Assembly: GCA_030631975.1 (NCBI GenBank)
Contig: DAOVKD010000052.1
Coordinates: 1-5,628, forward strand
Reading direction: 5' to 3'
DNA: 5,628 bases
Source of the DNA: Candidatus Woesearchaeota archaeon
GTDB lineage: Archaea; Nanobdellota; Nanobdellia; Woesearchaeales; GW2011-AR4
Made by a program: the position numbers and the translations under genes. The notes under the pieces are model-generated. The model did not search any database. It was not told where the DNA came from and was given only the letters and a program-made list of their open reading frames with translations. Below are positions 4,963-5,628 of the stretch, piece after piece (the stretch's first letter is position 1; the number at the start of each line of letters is the position of its first letter).

Positions 4963-4988
4963 AAATATTTAAATAATACTTTAAATAA
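4963..4988 (+). promoter_or_regulatory. gatB promoter region, copy 2 of the duplicated stretch
   Basis: There are two TTTAAATAA boxes (4968-4976 and 4980-4988). The first is the equivalent of the box before the gatB relic and would place the start near 4998, leaving a leader of about 8 nt. The second is 22 nt from the ATG and would give a leaderless mRNA. No Shine-Dalgarno sequence is visible. The gap from the shared block to the ATG is 8 nt longer than in the relic copy. Confidence 0.55.
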
Positions 4989-5005
4989 TTTTATTTTGGG
5001 TCTTT

Positions 5006-5628
5006 ATGAAAGGCAATGTAATGATAGGGCTTGAATGCCATGTTGAGCTGGATACAGATACAAAGCTGTTTTGCGGCTGCCCAACTAAAGGAAGTGAAGA
5101 GCCTAATACAAGGACATGCGAGGTTTGTTTAGGAATGCCTGGCAGCAAGCCTGTTTTGAATAAAAAAGCGCTTGAATTTGCGCTTAAGCTATGCCTGGCA
5201 TTGAACTGTAAAATCAGTAAGGAATTGATTTTTTCCAGAAAGTCTTATTTTTATCCTGATATGGCTAAAAACTATCAGATAACACAATATGAAATTCCCT
5301 TGGGTAATGGTGGAAGCCTGAAATTAAGGTCAGGCAAGGAAATTGGCATTACAAGGGTTCATATGGAAGAAGATCCTGCTGCATTAATACATCCAAAAGG
5401 GATGCAGGAAAGCGCTTATGTTCTTGTTGATTACAACAGAAGCGGAAACCCCTTAGTGGAGATAGTCACAGAGCCTGAGCTTTCAAGCGCAGAAGAGGCC
5501 AGGGATTTCATGAAGCAGCTGATAACTATTTTAAGTTACCTGGGCATATTTGATATTAATACAGGCATAATAAAAGCTGATGCTAATGTCTCTATTAAAG
5601 AAAGCGGTTTTGTCAAGCAGGAGGTTAA
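5006..5628 (+). CDS. gatB: GatB, Asp-tRNA(Asn)/Glu-tRNA(Gln) amidotransferase subunit B (5' part, cut by window edge)
   Basis: The first 207 codons of GatB, open to the end of the window. GatB is the kinase-like subunit of GatCAB: it binds misacylated tRNA and, with ATP, activates the Asp or Glu side chain for amidation by ammonia from GatA. In archaea GatCAB is expected to serve mainly Asn-tRNA formation, because GatDE handles Gln (known biology). Visible motifs: GLECHVEL (8-15), zinc-type cysteines at 23, 25, 38 and 41 with EVCLGMPGSKPVLNKKAL, FSRKSYFYPDM (76-86), YQITQYEIPL, the catalytic-type HMEED (119-123), VDYNRSGNPLVEIVTEPEL (141-159) and ADANVSI (191-197). About the first two fifths of a normal GatB (near 480 residues) is present and looks intact. 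ATG 5006 fits the family N-terminus. A diverged relic of the same 5' end lies 845 bp upstream. Confidence 0.93.
   Translation, partial: MKGNVMIGLECHVELDTDTKLFCGCPTKGSEEPNTRTCEVCLGMPGSKPVLNKKALEFALKLCLALNCKISKELIFSRKSYFYPDMAKNYQITQYEIPLGNGGSLKLRSGKEIGITRVHMEEDPAALIHPKGMQESAYVLVDYNRSGNPLVEIVTEPELSSAEEARDFMKQLITILSYLGIFDINTGIIKADANVSIKESGFVKQEV

Larger units (their letters stand above)
4560..5005. other. 446-bp gene-free interval before gatB
   Basis: Short frames of 62-75 codons exist on both strands over the palindromic segment, but their products are cysteine- and methionine-rich with no family features, so they are read here as by-products of the structure. The interval holds the promoter of the opposing small gene (4569-4603), a 13-bp direct repeat (4661-4673 and 4813-4825), a TATA-like TTCATAAAT near 4710 with a 6-bp inverted repeat around it (4702-4707, 4723-4728), the inverted-repeat element 4753-4931 and the gatB promoter (4963-4988). 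Confidence 0.6.

Overview
The window is AT-rich DNA that most likely comes from an archaeon. A DPANN lineage of the Woesearchaeota/Pacearchaeota type is my inference. The evidence for archaea is a clear RNA polymerase subunit Rpo11 (RpoL), an archaeal/eukaryotic METTL5-type RNA methylase, and several TATA-like boxes about 26 nt upstream of start codons, which is the layout of leaderless archaeal transcripts. GatB and a UPF0371/DUF1846 protein are also present.

Layout: 1-807 has no convincing gene. It holds an orphan TATA-like box followed by a five-copy 11-bp G-triplet repeat. At 808-1461 (+) lies the METTL5/COG2263-like methyltransferase. The gap at 1462-1700 contains an elaborate set of nested inverted repeats (1520-1639), a candidate structured RNA, and then the rpo11 promoter. 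rpo11 is at 1701-1976 (+). At 2068-2557 (+) is a small archaeal protein of unknown function whose reading frame is split at an A8 tract. It is convergent, with only 2 nt between stop codons, with the 501-residue UPF0371 gene (2560-4065, -).

The right-hand part is the most unusual. Divergent from the UPF0371 gene, a TATA-like region and the first ~25 codons of a gatB-like gene (4161 onward) break off abruptly. About 840 bp further on, a related TATA region and a complete gatB 5' end occur again (5006 to the window edge). Between the two lie a small unrecognised gene on the minus strand (4281-4559), with its own TATA box and a Shine-Dalgarno sequence, and a 179-bp segment (4753-4931). That segment is bounded by perfect 12-bp inverted repeats and filled with nested complementarity, so it is either a structured RNA or a MITE-like element.

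Functionally most genes serve information processing: rRNA methylation (METTL5-like), transcription (Rpo11) and tRNA-dependent amidation (GatB). They do not form one operon, since most have their own promoter-like sequence. The main leads are the gatB relic with its intervening segment and the two candidate structured elements. No CRISPR array, rRNA, tRNA or recognisable transposase was found.
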